Shown: one piece after another, positions 9,709 through 17,884 of the stretch
Layout: the number at the start of each line of letters is the position of its first letter
How positions within the stretch are numbered: position 1 is the first letter of the stretch
NCBI GenBank assembly: GCA_947630875.1
Contig: CANRJG010000007.1
Location: forward strand, 1 to 60,697
DNA from: an uncultured Lachnospiraceae bacterium
GTDB taxonomy: Bacteria; Bacillota; Clostridia; Lachnospirales; Lachnospiraceae
Direction: 5' to 3'
Length of the DNA: 60,697 nt
Notes under the pieces: model-generated
What the model was told of the DNA's origin: nothing
What the model saw: the letters and a program-made list of their open reading frames with translations, nothing else
Databases searched by the model: none
Made by a program: the position numbers and the translations under genes

Positions 9709-11408
9709 TCTGTGTCTCCTCCCTCCAAGCCAGTGTTCTTAACCGAAAGCACTTTTGTTTTTGTCGTTTCCGCATTTTCCTTCAAAGTCGTAATATTTTC
9801 CTGAAGGAAGGAATTTGTGATTGCAGCGCTTTTTTGAGAGATAGAATCCAGCATGTCCGCAATATCAGACTGAGATGACACTTCGCAAAATTCTGTGGCA
9901 TTATTGCGTACCATATTGACAATTTCATTCCATACACGCAGCTTCAAATCATCGTCGAATTGCTCCGCGTCGGTCATCAGTTTCTGAACCTGCGACCAAA
10001 GCGCTTCGTATTCCTCATAGAGCTTGGCATATTGATCGGCTTTTTTGTATTTTTCAATGTTCTGCAGACATTCCGAGATATCGCAGTACATTTGCGCTAC
10101 CGGAAATTTTTCTACGGCATACTGGAACCATGACGCCGCTGTTTGATACTTGTCTTTCTCAACACCGACATTGTAATAGAACAAATACGCTTCGCCGATT
10201 TCATAACAGACTTCCTGATATTTTTCAGGATTCTCTTTCGATAAGGTACCAAGCGCATCTACAACCGTCGAATATCCCTGAAGATTCGTAGAGTCTAATC
10301 CGCCTCGTAATTTTGCAAGGACAGCATTTTCCTCTGTTGTAAGGTCTCCGTCAGCTATTAAGGAATCAACCAGTCCACGGTAATCTTCTGTTCCGAGATA
10401 GGCTTCCCATCTTTTGGGATCTGTAACAATCGCATCATAATAATCCTGCGAGGATGAAGCATTTTTTAATATATAGTCATAGTTTTCGTTCTTTTTGCCC
10501 TCTGCCGATATATATCCCCACGCGGATGTGGCGGCAAATACAAGGCAAAGAATGGCCGGAGTTAAAAACCAAAACAATTTTTTCTTTTGTTTTTTTCTGT
10601 AAATATCGTCAATCTCTGTATAATGCTCGAGTGCATACATCAGCTCTGCAGCCGACTGATACCGGTCATTAGGGTCGCTTTGCGTACACTTCATGATGAT
10701 TCGCTCAAGTCCACTGGAAAGCGACGGATTGATTTGACGGATCGGCCGAATTTCATACGGAGGTTCACAGGGGTTCATTCCTGTAACAAGATGATAAAGG
10801 GTTGCTCCCAGGCAATAAATATCGGTTCTGGCATCGGTTTGTCCTTTGCCGCCAAACTGTTCCGGAGCAGCATATCCGACTGTTCCGAGGCAGGTCGTAT
10901 CGGCAAGATTCTTCTCCTTAAATTCTCTTGCCGTCCCAAAGTCTATCAAGGTTACATTGCCGTCCGGCTTGAGCATAATATTTGCCGGTTTCATATCACG
11001 ATAGATAATCGGTGGAATGCGCGTATGCAGGTATCCGAGTACATCGCAAAGCTGCTTAGCCCATTCAATGACGTTTTCCTGCGGCTGTGCGCCAAATTCC
11101 TCCAACGCTTTATTCAGAGAGTTTCCCTGAATATAGTCCATGATGATAATAAATGAATCCTCGGTATCAATTACATCAATGATACTTGGCAAATTCGGGT
11201 GGCTTAGCTTTTTTAAAATATCCGTTTCCGCGACAAGGCCCTGTTTTACAACCTCAAAGTCCTTAACGCCATCCTTTCGGACTTCTTTGACAGCCCATTG
11301 CTTATTTGCCTTTTCATTCATAGCAAGATAAACAACGCTCATGCCGCCTTGCCCGACTTTATTCAGTATTTTATATTTACCGTCTACAAGAGATCCGATT
11401 TCCAGCAT
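9705..11408 (-). CDS. transmembrane Ser/Thr protein kinase (Hanks type)
   Basis: A eukaryotic-like kinase domain fills about residues 1-270. It has the glycine loop GQGGMSVVYLA, the catalytic lysine in WAVKEV, the catalytic loop YRDMKPANIML (Tyr replaces the usual His of HRD) and DFGTAREF, then the GTVGYAAPEQF activation-loop end. One transmembrane helix follows (about 288-310) and a predicted all-helical, TPR-like extracellular region of about 260 residues, instead of the PASTA repeats of PrkC/StkP kinases. The ATG at 11408 was chosen because GGGGGG lies about eight bases upstream; an upstream in-frame start has no such site. It follows a PP2C phosphatase and an FHA protein in the same operon, forming a complete phosphorylation module. 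Confidence 0.9.
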   Translation of the reverse strand: MLEIGSLVDGKYKILNKVGQGGMSVVYLAMNEKANKQWAVKEVRKDGVKDFEVVKQGLVAETDILKKLSHPNLPSIIDVIDTEDSFIIIMDYIQGNSLNKALEEFGAQPQENVIEWAKQLCDVLGYLHTRIPPIIYRDMKPANIMLKPDGNVTLIDFGTAREFKEKNLADTTCLGTVGYAAPEQFGGKGQTDARTDIYCLGATLYHLVTGMNPCEPPYEIRPIRQINPSLSSGLERIIMKCTQSDPNDRYQSAAELMYALEHYTEIDDIYRKKQKKKLFWFLTPAILCLVFAATSAWGYISAEGKKNENYDYILKNASSSQDYYDAIVTDPKRWEAYLGTEDYRGLVDSLIADGDLTTEENAVLAKLRGGLDSTNLQGYSTVVDALGTLSKENPEKYQEVCYEIGEAYLFYYNVGVEKDKYQTAASWFQYAVEKFPVAQMYCDISECLQNIEKYKKADQYAKLYEEYEALWSQVQKLMTDAEQFDDDLKLRVWNEIVNMVRNNATEFCEVSSQSDIADMLDSISQKSAAITNSFLQENITTLKENAETTKTKVLSVKNTGLEGGDTE

Positions 11409-11427
11409 GATTTTTGCCCCCCTCTTT

Positions 11428-12195
11428 TTAGAATGTTCTGACAAGTGCAACCGAAATGTTATCCCGTTCCTGTCTCTGCTTGTTTAACTCAATGAGAAAA
11501 CGGCAGTTTTGATTCATGGAATTTTCGTCGAAAAGAACATTTGGCTGGAACTTTTCATAAATTTCAGCCGGGGTAATTTCATGACGGAACCCGTCACAGC
11601 ACAACATATATACCGCATTCTGTTTAATATCTCCGAAGAACATATCCGGGTACACTTCGTCGGAAGCTCCAACGCACTGCAACAGAACATTTCGGCGCTC
11701 ATCAGTTTCCGCTTCTTCCTCGGTCATGTTACCAAGTGCGACTTCACGCGCAACGAAAGTCTGATCGTTCGTAATTTGAAGGATATGATCGCTTAATTCA
11801 TAAGCCCGTGAATCGCCGACATTGAGAATATAATATCTGGATTGTGTCAGTAACATTACGACAACCGTTGTGCCAAGCTGCACACCATGTCTGGAGCCAT
11901 AAGCCTTGATGCTCTTATTTTGTTCTGTAATAATCGTATTCCATTGTGTTCGAATCGAAATGTCTTCGATGGGGAAATCGCAAAGCTGCGGAAGCTCATT
12001 TCGGATCCAGTGATCAAATGCCCGGATAACGGATGCGCTTGCAATCTCACCTTTTTCGAGTCCCCCCATACCATCACATAGAATTGCAAACACCATACGG
12101 CCCTGATTTGTATTAATAATCTTTACAGAAAGGCTGTCCTGATTGGTTTCTTTCGTTGTTCCAATATCTGTCATTGCAGATACGATGTAGTTCAT
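11428..12195 (-). CDS. PP2C-family Ser/Thr protein phosphatase
   Basis: The 255-residue cytoplasmic phosphatase carries the metal-binding motifs of PPM/PP2C enzymes: an early 'TNQDS', CDGMGG, the NVGDSRAY strand, CCDGFRHEI and a C-terminal RDNISVALV. Start ATG 12195 is preceded by AGGAGAGGG at good spacing; a longer in-frame ORF upstream lacks a site. It lies 19 bases upstream of the Ser/Thr kinase, the usual pairing in which the phosphatase reverses kinase and substrate phosphorylation. It is preceded by a 115-base gap after the FHA gene in which no clear promoter was found. Confidence 0.92.
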   Translation of the reverse strand: MNYIVSAMTDIGTTKETNQDSLSVKIINTNQGRMVFAILCDGMGGLEKGEIASASVIRAFDHWIRNELPQLCDFPIEDISIRTQWNTIITEQNKSIKAYGSRHGVQLGTTVVVMLLTQSRYYILNVGDSRAYELSDHILQITNDQTFVAREVALGNMTEEEAETDERRNVLLQCVGASDEVYPDMFFGDIKQNAVYMLCCDGFRHEITPAEIYEKFQPNVLFDENSMNQNCRFLIELNKQRQERDNISVALVRTF

Positions 12196-12310
12196 TTTCG
12201 CTCCCTCTCCTGACTTAGACTGCAAGTTTTCGACGGTTAATTCGCGGCATCTCAGCGGAATCAATTCGATATAGTCTTGCGCTGATTACAAATTTCCGGC
12301 GCGTCGTAAG

Positions 12311-13849
12311 TTACACAATTTTAAACTCAAATTCTTCATTGGCAAGCCGCACAGTGTCTCCACTGTTCAGCGGAGTCTCCATGTTGCTTTGTATCATAGC
12401 GCCGTTTACATATGTATGGTTCGTGGAATTGGTATCTACAATAAAAAATTTTCCATCACGGGTGATAATATCCGCATGGCTGCGGCTGACCGCCGTATTA
12501 TCGCTCACAAAATAATCCACATAACTTTTTTCTTTGCCAATACGGAACACCGGCTTATTTACCGGGATCTTTTCATTGTTTTTACGACGCACAAGAATGG
12601 GCGTTGCCTTTCTGGTCGTACCGGCTTTCGAGCTGTCTAATACCGTTGTTTCTCCGACTTTTCCTTTGTTAAGAACAGTCGTTTCACCAAAATTTGCAGA
12701 TTGCCCCTGGGGCATTTTCTGCTGCGGAGCATACGATTGCAGCGCTTGTTGAACAGGCGTCTGCGTCTGTTGCTGTGGTGCAGACGTCACATTATTTCCC
12801 TGTGAAGCTTGCTGCTGCGGCACAGGTATTCCCATCGGAATCTGCTCGGACTGTCCGGGAATTGCAAATCCCTGATTATGAGCTGACGTTCCCGGTACAG
12901 CAAAGTTTGAAGGATGTGTTTTCGGTGCACTCGAAACAGATGGAGCTTGTCCGGCTTTCTTTGCCGCTTTTTGCGCCTTATATAGTTCAGCATTTTCTTT
13001 ATTGTAATGCATAAGAAGGCCGAACATGGATATTTTCTTCTCCATCCCTGAATCAGCCTGTGGTTGCGAAGCAGGAGGGGTTACAGGTGGAACAGGAATG
13101 TTGTTTTTAGACGGTTGCTGTGAAACAGCCGCAGAAGGATTCACAGGCGGCCGTCCCTGGGAAACCGGGATGCCGGAAGGAATATTGGTATTTGGTGCTG
13201 CCGGAATGACAGGCCGCGCCGGTGTTTCGTTTTTCTGAACAACATTTTGTTGGGGCTGTTTTGGTATCTGGCTCACTTGCACCGGTTTTACGGACGGAAC
13301 CTGGTCTATTTCAAATAAAAGATTTTTAAAATCCTCTAAGGAAAATGTCGGGGCACTGTTGAGATAGTTAATTATTTTCGCAACATGGTCACAGTTTTCG
13401 GTTTGATCAAACTGTGTACTGAACATAATGCCCTTGAAGAAATCGCCAAGATTATGCGATTGCTCTTTCCCGATGACCGGCAAGCAAATCAACACCGTTT
13501 CACAGGATGATACGTCAGCAAAAATATAATCAAGATCAAGTAAAATTGAGTTTTCGTCGATCATATAATCTTCTGCTGACAGCAATGCGTTTACAATACC
13601 TTTAAAAACACCCAAAAGGCGCTTTTTGTTGACAGCTCCGGAAAAAAATTGCCGTACAGATACTTTTGCCGACACATTATATTTGATGTATTTTGTTGCA
13701 TCCATCTGGGTAAACAGAGTTGTTGCAAGCCCGGGGATTTTATTGTTTGTCAGCATGCCCAAACTCATTGTATCCACAGTGTCTTCATCCAAAATTGTGT
13801 ATACGAGATAGGTGTTTGTGCCTTGATTTTCAAAAGTGAAATCGCTCAT
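12311..13849 (-). CDS. FHA-domain protein with DUF6382-like N-terminus
   Basis: An N-terminal globular domain of about 190 residues resembles the DUF6382 type found in Firmicute FHA proteins. It is joined by a long Pro/Gln/Ser-rich low-complexity linker (about 195-405) to a C-terminal FHA phosphothreonine-binding domain (about 415-512). The FHA core is visible as FRIGKE, the SRSHADI strand and the TNSTNHTYVNG loop. Two similar short Thr-containing motifs, 'GETTVLNKG' and 'GETTVLDSS', sit just before the FHA domain and resemble kinase target sites of FHA proteins such as GarA. The ATG at 13849 has GGAGG upstream and follows the WG-repeat gene by two bases. Its likely role is reading out the neighbouring kinase; the binding partner is unknown. 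Confidence 0.87.
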   Translation of the reverse strand: MSDFTFENQGTNTYLVYTILDEDTVDTMSLGMLTNNKIPGLATTLFTQMDATKYIKYNVSAKVSVRQFFSGAVNKKRLLGVFKGIVNALLSAEDYMIDENSILLDLDYIFADVSSCETVLICLPVIGKEQSHNLGDFFKGIMFSTQFDQTENCDHVAKIINYLNSAPTFSLEDFKNLLFEIDQVPSVKPVQVSQIPKQPQQNVVQKNETPARPVIPAAPNTNIPSGIPVSQGRPPVNPSAAVSQQPSKNNIPVPPVTPPASQPQADSGMEKKISMFGLLMHYNKENAELYKAQKAAKKAGQAPSVSSAPKTHPSNFAVPGTSAHNQGFAIPGQSEQIPMGIPVPQQQASQGNNVTSAPQQQTQTPVQQALQSYAPQQKMPQGQSANFGETTVLNKGKVGETTVLDSSKAGTTRKATPILVRRKNNEKIPVNKPVFRIGKEKSYVDYFVSDNTAVSRSHADIITRDGKFFIVDTNSTNHTYVNGAMIQSNMETPLNSGDTVRLANEEFEFKIV

Positions 13850-13851
13850 AT

Positions 13852-15165
13852 TTATTCCTCCCTGTTTAAACGGTAAAGTTTAAGCAATTGCCATTTATCA
13901 CCAGTTTTAACAAAGCAGCTACCCAAGTTGTTAAAATCTTTGGCGTCAAAAAAAGCTGGTTCAATAGCTATGTTTTCATTCTCATCAACAAATCCCCATT
14001 TGCCATCTATGCAAACTGCGGCTAAACCATTGCTAAATGATCTTGCATCATCATAAGTCTTATCGGATATTAATTTGCCGTTCGCATTAACAAAGCACCA
14101 TTTTCCGTTCAGTTTAACTGCTGCCGGTGCATCTCCCAAAAAGACTCTTGCGTCCTCAAATGTTAAGTCGCCAATCTGCTTTCCGGACTTATCAACCATA
14201 ATGTACGTTCCAGCAGAAGTAGACAAAAACAATCTTCCGTTTCTATACGCTATCTGCTTTTCATCCAATTTAACGTCAAAATATTTCGTATTGGTTAGAG
14301 ATTTCCCCGAACCATCTATTATTTCAAAATCATCTCCGTTTTTTACAACGGCAACATCTTCATTGATTGTTGATGCAAAATCGTAATCACCAAACAGGGT
14401 ATTAAATTCTTGATCTACATATTTGTATTTGCCATCGCTATTTTGCGCTGCAATTTTACCGTCTACCAGAAGTCCAAAACACTTAAATTTATCCTTAGTT
14501 ACAAGCACCTTGGATCCAGATTTATCTATGAAATAAGCTTCGTCCTCTGAATTCAATACAGAAGCAAAATTTGACTGCGTATAGGCGCCAACTTCCTTAT
14601 ACTTGCACCCAATGCGTTGATTTCCATATCTGTCAACAAATCCCCACATACCATTGCTTTTTACTGGGGAATAATTATTGCTATATACTCTGACATCTTC
14701 GTATGTGTTGAAATCAAGCTTGTATACATATAAGATGTCTGCCGAAACCTGCTTGATATAGTCAGATGAAACGTGCCTTTTTGACGCTGTTTCTAACACA
14801 TCATAGCAGGATTTGTAATCTTTATCTGTTAGATATGCGTCCAATACACAATCATACGCTTTTGCATTGGTAGGAAAGATTTCAAAGAAATTTTCACACC
14901 ACGAGAGATACTCAGCATCTTTTCCTTGTGCTTTATAATACTCGGCGACCTCGGCGTAAATATCTGGGGTCGGTTTTACATCTAATGCAAGATTATAATT
15001 TTCAATAGCATATTTTGTTATTCCGTCTTCTGCGTACTTTCGTGCCTCCCTTAAATAATTTTTATAAGAAGACTCAACCGTTATCGCATCGTGTATCAAC
15101 ATATACCAAGAAACTACCATAAGAACAATTAAAACAACCGGCATTAAAGCTCTATATTTTTTCAT
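13852..15165 (-). CDS. membrane-anchored TPR/WG-repeat protein
   Basis: An N-terminal helix (about residues 8-28) anchors the protein. A TPR-like helical region follows (about 35-170), then about five WG (KWGFVD-type) beta repeats to residue 430: 'MWGFVDRYGNQ', 'KWCFVNANGK', 'KWGFVDENEN' and weaker copies. WG-repeat proteins are common in Firmicutes, but their biochemical role is not established. Located between the prepilin peptidase and the FHA protein, it probably faces outside and acts as a scaffold of the pilus or signalling complex (inference). ATG 15165 is preceded by GAGGAG. Confidence 0.8.
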   Translation of the reverse strand: MKKYRALMPVVLIVLMVVSWYMLIHDAITVESSYKNYLREARKYAEDGITKYAIENYNLALDVKPTPDIYAEVAEYYKAQGKDAEYLSWCENFFEIFPTNAKAYDCVLDAYLTDKDYKSCYDVLETASKRHVSSDYIKQVSADILYVYKLDFNTYEDVRVYSNNYSPVKSNGMWGFVDRYGNQRIGCKYKEVGAYTQSNFASVLNSEDEAYFIDKSGSKVLVTKDKFKCFGLLVDGKIAAQNSDGKYKYVDQEFNTLFGDYDFASTINEDVAVVKNGDDFEIIDGSGKSLTNTKYFDVKLDEKQIAYRNGRLFLSTSAGTYIMVDKSGKQIGDLTFEDARVFLGDAPAAVKLNGKWCFVNANGKLISDKTYDDARSFSNGLAAVCIDGKWGFVDENENIAIEPAFFDAKDFNNLGSCFVKTGDKWQLLKLYRLNREE

Positions 15166-15180
15166 AGTTCGTCTCCTCTC

Positions 15181-15846
15181 TTACATTCCTGCCAGTCCGA
15201 TTGCTATAATCGTTCCAATCAAAACGCTCGGTCCAAAGGAAATAGTATCTTTTCGGCTTTTCTTTTTCGTTATCAATAAAGCGATAGACAGAACAAATGA
15301 AACCATTAAGGAGAAAAAGACCGAGTTTACTGCTCCCCAAAGTCCCTGATACAGTCCCATAATTGCAAACAACTTTATATCGCCCATCCCAATGCTGTTT
15401 CTAAAAATCAACAATAACAGAAGGAAGAATACGCCGATGACTGCTGCTCCCATCACATTATCTTTCAATGTGATAAACGCTGCCGGAACCGAGACAATAA
15501 ATTCCGCAATATAAATTAATACGCGAATTACCAATGCGGCGATGAGTATTTGATTAGGAATCTTTTGAAATCTTAAATCAACTGCTGCTGCCGGAAATAT
15601 GAAAAGCACCAATATAAGAAGTTTCGTCTGCTGAAGCATACTTAAATGATAAATGATCTGGAACAGCGCAATTAAGATACCAATAGATATTCCAGCAAAC
15701 GCCAGATAAAGGATCTTGTTCTTTGTTGGTTTTAATACAGCTACATCTATTTTCAATAACTTAACATCGTTATAATAACAACAGACATACGCATAACCGG
15801 CAATAATAAGAAATAATGAAAGAATTATATCAAATAAAATTTGCAC
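15181..15846 (-). CDS. tadV: prepilin peptidase of the A24 family (TadV/CpaA-like)
   Basis: This 221-residue polytopic membrane protease carries both catalytic aspartates of type IV prepilin peptidases. One is in 'AAAVDLRFQKIPN', the first-Asp motif before a helix, and the other is in 'GMGDIKLFA', the GxGD motif. It has no N-terminal methylase domain, as in TadV-type enzymes. It should cleave Flp and TadE-like leader peptides before the hydrophobic helix. Translation probably begins at GTG 15846, which overlaps the upstream TadE-like stop and has a GGGGGT site eight bases before it. Confidence 0.85.
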   Translation of the reverse strand: MQILFDIILSLFLIIAGYAYVCCYYNDVKLLKIDVAVLKPTKNKILYLAFAGISIGILIALFQIIYHLSMLQQTKLLILVLFIFPAAAVDLRFQKIPNQILIAALVIRVLIYIAEFIVSVPAAFITLKDNVMGAAVIGVFFLLLLLIFRNSIGMGDIKLFAIMGLYQGLWGAVNSVFFSLMVSFVLSIALLITKKKSRKDTISFGPSVLIGTIIAIGLAGM

Positions 15847-17201
15847 TATTCATTACCCCCATCATCGCCATCCACCTTACTTTTTGATGCGCCATTACCA
15901 TAATTTGGCACCAATTCTATCTCAACACCGTCTGTATCGCAGCCCGCAATAACTGACTCTATCTTCTCTTGAAGCCCTTCATCTTCCGGAATTGTTATTA
16001 CAATCTTCTTTTTTGCTCCACTACAGTTAACATCTTCCTTGACTGAAGAACCGTCAGATTTTTCTTTTTTTATTGAAATATTGTTTCCAAATTCATTACT
16101 GTTTAATGTGCCACATAATTTTTCAATGTAACTTTTCATAATTGATTCATTGAGTTCATCAACAGACACGCTTTCCTCTCCACTAAACGGATTCCATGAA
16201 CGTGGCATAATAAATTCTTTCGAATCAGGGTTATATAATATTCCATCCGTGTTATAAGGATACGCCAACGAATAGTAGCCTTGAGACTTCAAATCCTTAA
16301 ATGCAAGGTTTCGTATATATTCTGCTCGTTCCTGAGGCGCAGCTTGAGTCCACAAAGTATCGTTCGCTACATATTTTTCACCTTTTGCTGCATCACTAAC
16401 ATACGTCGATTCACCGGCTAACCAGCCATGTGTGATAGCTGTCTGCTCAAAGTGAAACGAAAAATCAATAGGAAGCAATGCTATGACTTTGACATTATAT
16501 GATACACACACCTTTATTTCATTAGAGCCATTGGGGAATAATGTTGATCCATTGAATTTTAGCCCTTTATAATATGATCCTGTTGCATCGGGGACTACTC
16601 CAAGAAACTTCAAATACGAGTCAACATTTCCGTTTTTAGAATTAACAAGATGTTTTTTGCACATTGCCTTAGCAAGTGGTTCCATAATTAGTTTTGATTT
16701 TGCTGTATCGAGAATCGTGCTTCCGGCTAGTTTGGCAACTCCAAAAATAATCTGTTTGGGGTTATTTGCAATATCTTCGATGTCATTTGCAAGAGCTGAT
16801 CCGCTGTCCTCTAAATTTTCAAGTGAATTAGATATGTTCTCCCATTTGGCTGAAATGTCGTCAATATCTGAAATTGACGCAAGGCCAGAGTCTCCCAAGT
16901 CTTCGATTTCGTTATACATTGCGTTAATATCATTGAAAACATTATCCAGCGGCAGAGTATCTTCATGTCCCGCAGCATCCACAGCAGCATGTGATTCATT
17001 TAGGCCGGTCAATGCATACAAATAACTGTATTGAGAAATCTCTTCCGCTGTTGTGTTTATGGCATAAGAGATTCTTGCTTGTATTATACAGATATTTACA
17101 ATCGTTAAGATTGTGACTATGGCAAACATAAACGCAGACAGAGAAATTGTAGCTTCTATAGTCACGGATCCGGATTCTTTTCTTAGTTTTCTTAACAGCA
17201 T
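15846..17201 (-). CDS. TadE-like pseudopilin (large)
   Basis: The N-terminus 'KESGSVTIEATISLSAFMFA' has the prepilin pattern: a Gly cleavage site, Glu at +5 and a long hydrophobic helix. It is followed by 'IQARISYAINTTAEEISQYSYLY', typical of TadE/TadF proteins. At 451 residues it is much longer than usual TadE proteins (about 150-200), with an extended extracellular domain and an acidic Gly-rich end. Start ATG 17201 has AGGAG at suitable spacing. It should be processed by the adjacent prepilin peptidase and act as a minor pilin. Confidence 0.8.
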   Translation of the reverse strand: MLLRKLRKESGSVTIEATISLSAFMFAIVTILTIVNICIIQARISYAINTTAEEISQYSYLYALTGLNESHAAVDAAGHEDTLPLDNVFNDINAMYNEIEDLGDSGLASISDIDDISAKWENISNSLENLEDSGSALANDIEDIANNPKQIIFGVAKLAGSTILDTAKSKLIMEPLAKAMCKKHLVNSKNGNVDSYLKFLGVVPDATGSYYKGLKFNGSTLFPNGSNEIKVCVSYNVKVIALLPIDFSFHFEQTAITHGWLAGESTYVSDAAKGEKYVANDTLWTQAAPQERAEYIRNLAFKDLKSQGYYSLAYPYNTDGILYNPDSKEFIMPRSWNPFSGEESVSVDELNESIMKSYIEKLCGTLNSNEFGNNISIKKEKSDGSSVKEDVNCSGAKKKIVITIPEDEGLQEKIESVIAGCDTDGVEIELVPNYGNGASKSKVDGDDGGNE

Positions 17202-17223
17202 ACAAATTCTCTCCTACAAAAAA

Positions 17224-17871
17224 CTATCTGGCTTCTCTCAATGTTGCGATCATTGCATCAAGTATATTTTCCATCTCTTCTTGTCCTGAATTATTGCTTT
17301 CATCATTAAGCACAGCAATCAGTTCGTATACTGTATCTCCTTTGGCAAATGTATAACCGTGCAACGGCAATTTTATTGTACTATTGTCATCGTATTTAGC
17401 AATTAACGAGCCATTGACTAAAAGCATTTCAATTCCATTAATCTCTTTTTTTTCGGATGTTACAATGTCAAAACTATCACATGTACCTTCAATGTGCGTT
17501 CTTGTGGCGTTTTTGAACTTTTCTTTTAGTTCGTTAATAACATTATTTAATTCTGTATTTATTGAATCTCTACAATATACAATTACATATTCGCTGTTCT
17601 TAAACACTTGCGATGTCCCTTCTTCTATAGATTTGAAATTAGGATAATCAAATGCAACCGGTTTGCTCGGATCTTTAAAAGTATAAACAAGATCTATTCC
17701 GTCTTTTTCGCCAGTATCGGTTTGCTCGACAAATGAATCAGTTTGTACGGTTGTTGTATCTGCTCCGGAAGATACCTTATCCTTAATTTCATCAGATTTT
17801 TTATCAGAACCACATGCTGTCAGAACCATCACAATAAAGATTGCTTCAATCAATAATACTATCTTCTTCAT
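17224..17871 (-). CDS. secreted lipoprotein of the Tad operon
   Basis: A short signal peptide ends in the lipobox 'VLTACGS', so Cys is lipidated near residue 20. A Ser/Thr/Asp-rich linker is followed by a domain of about 150 residues with no family I recognise. ATG 17871 was chosen because GGAGGGTAAAA lies immediately upstream and the signal peptide starts there. It lies between the TadG-like and TadE-like genes. A function as pilotin or outer-face assembly factor is only an inference from context. Confidence 0.7.
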   Translation of the reverse strand: MKKIVLLIEAIFIVMVLTACGSDKKSDEIKDKVSSGADTTTVQTDSFVEQTDTGEKDGIDLVYTFKDPSKPVAFDYPNFKSIEEGTSQVFKNSEYVIVYCRDSINTELNNVINELKEKFKNATRTHIEGTCDSFDIVTSEKKEINGIEMLLVNGSLIAKYDDNSTIKLPLHGYTFAKGDTVYELIAVLNDESNNSGQEEMENILDAMIATLREAR

Positions 17872-17884
17872 TTTTACCCTCCAA

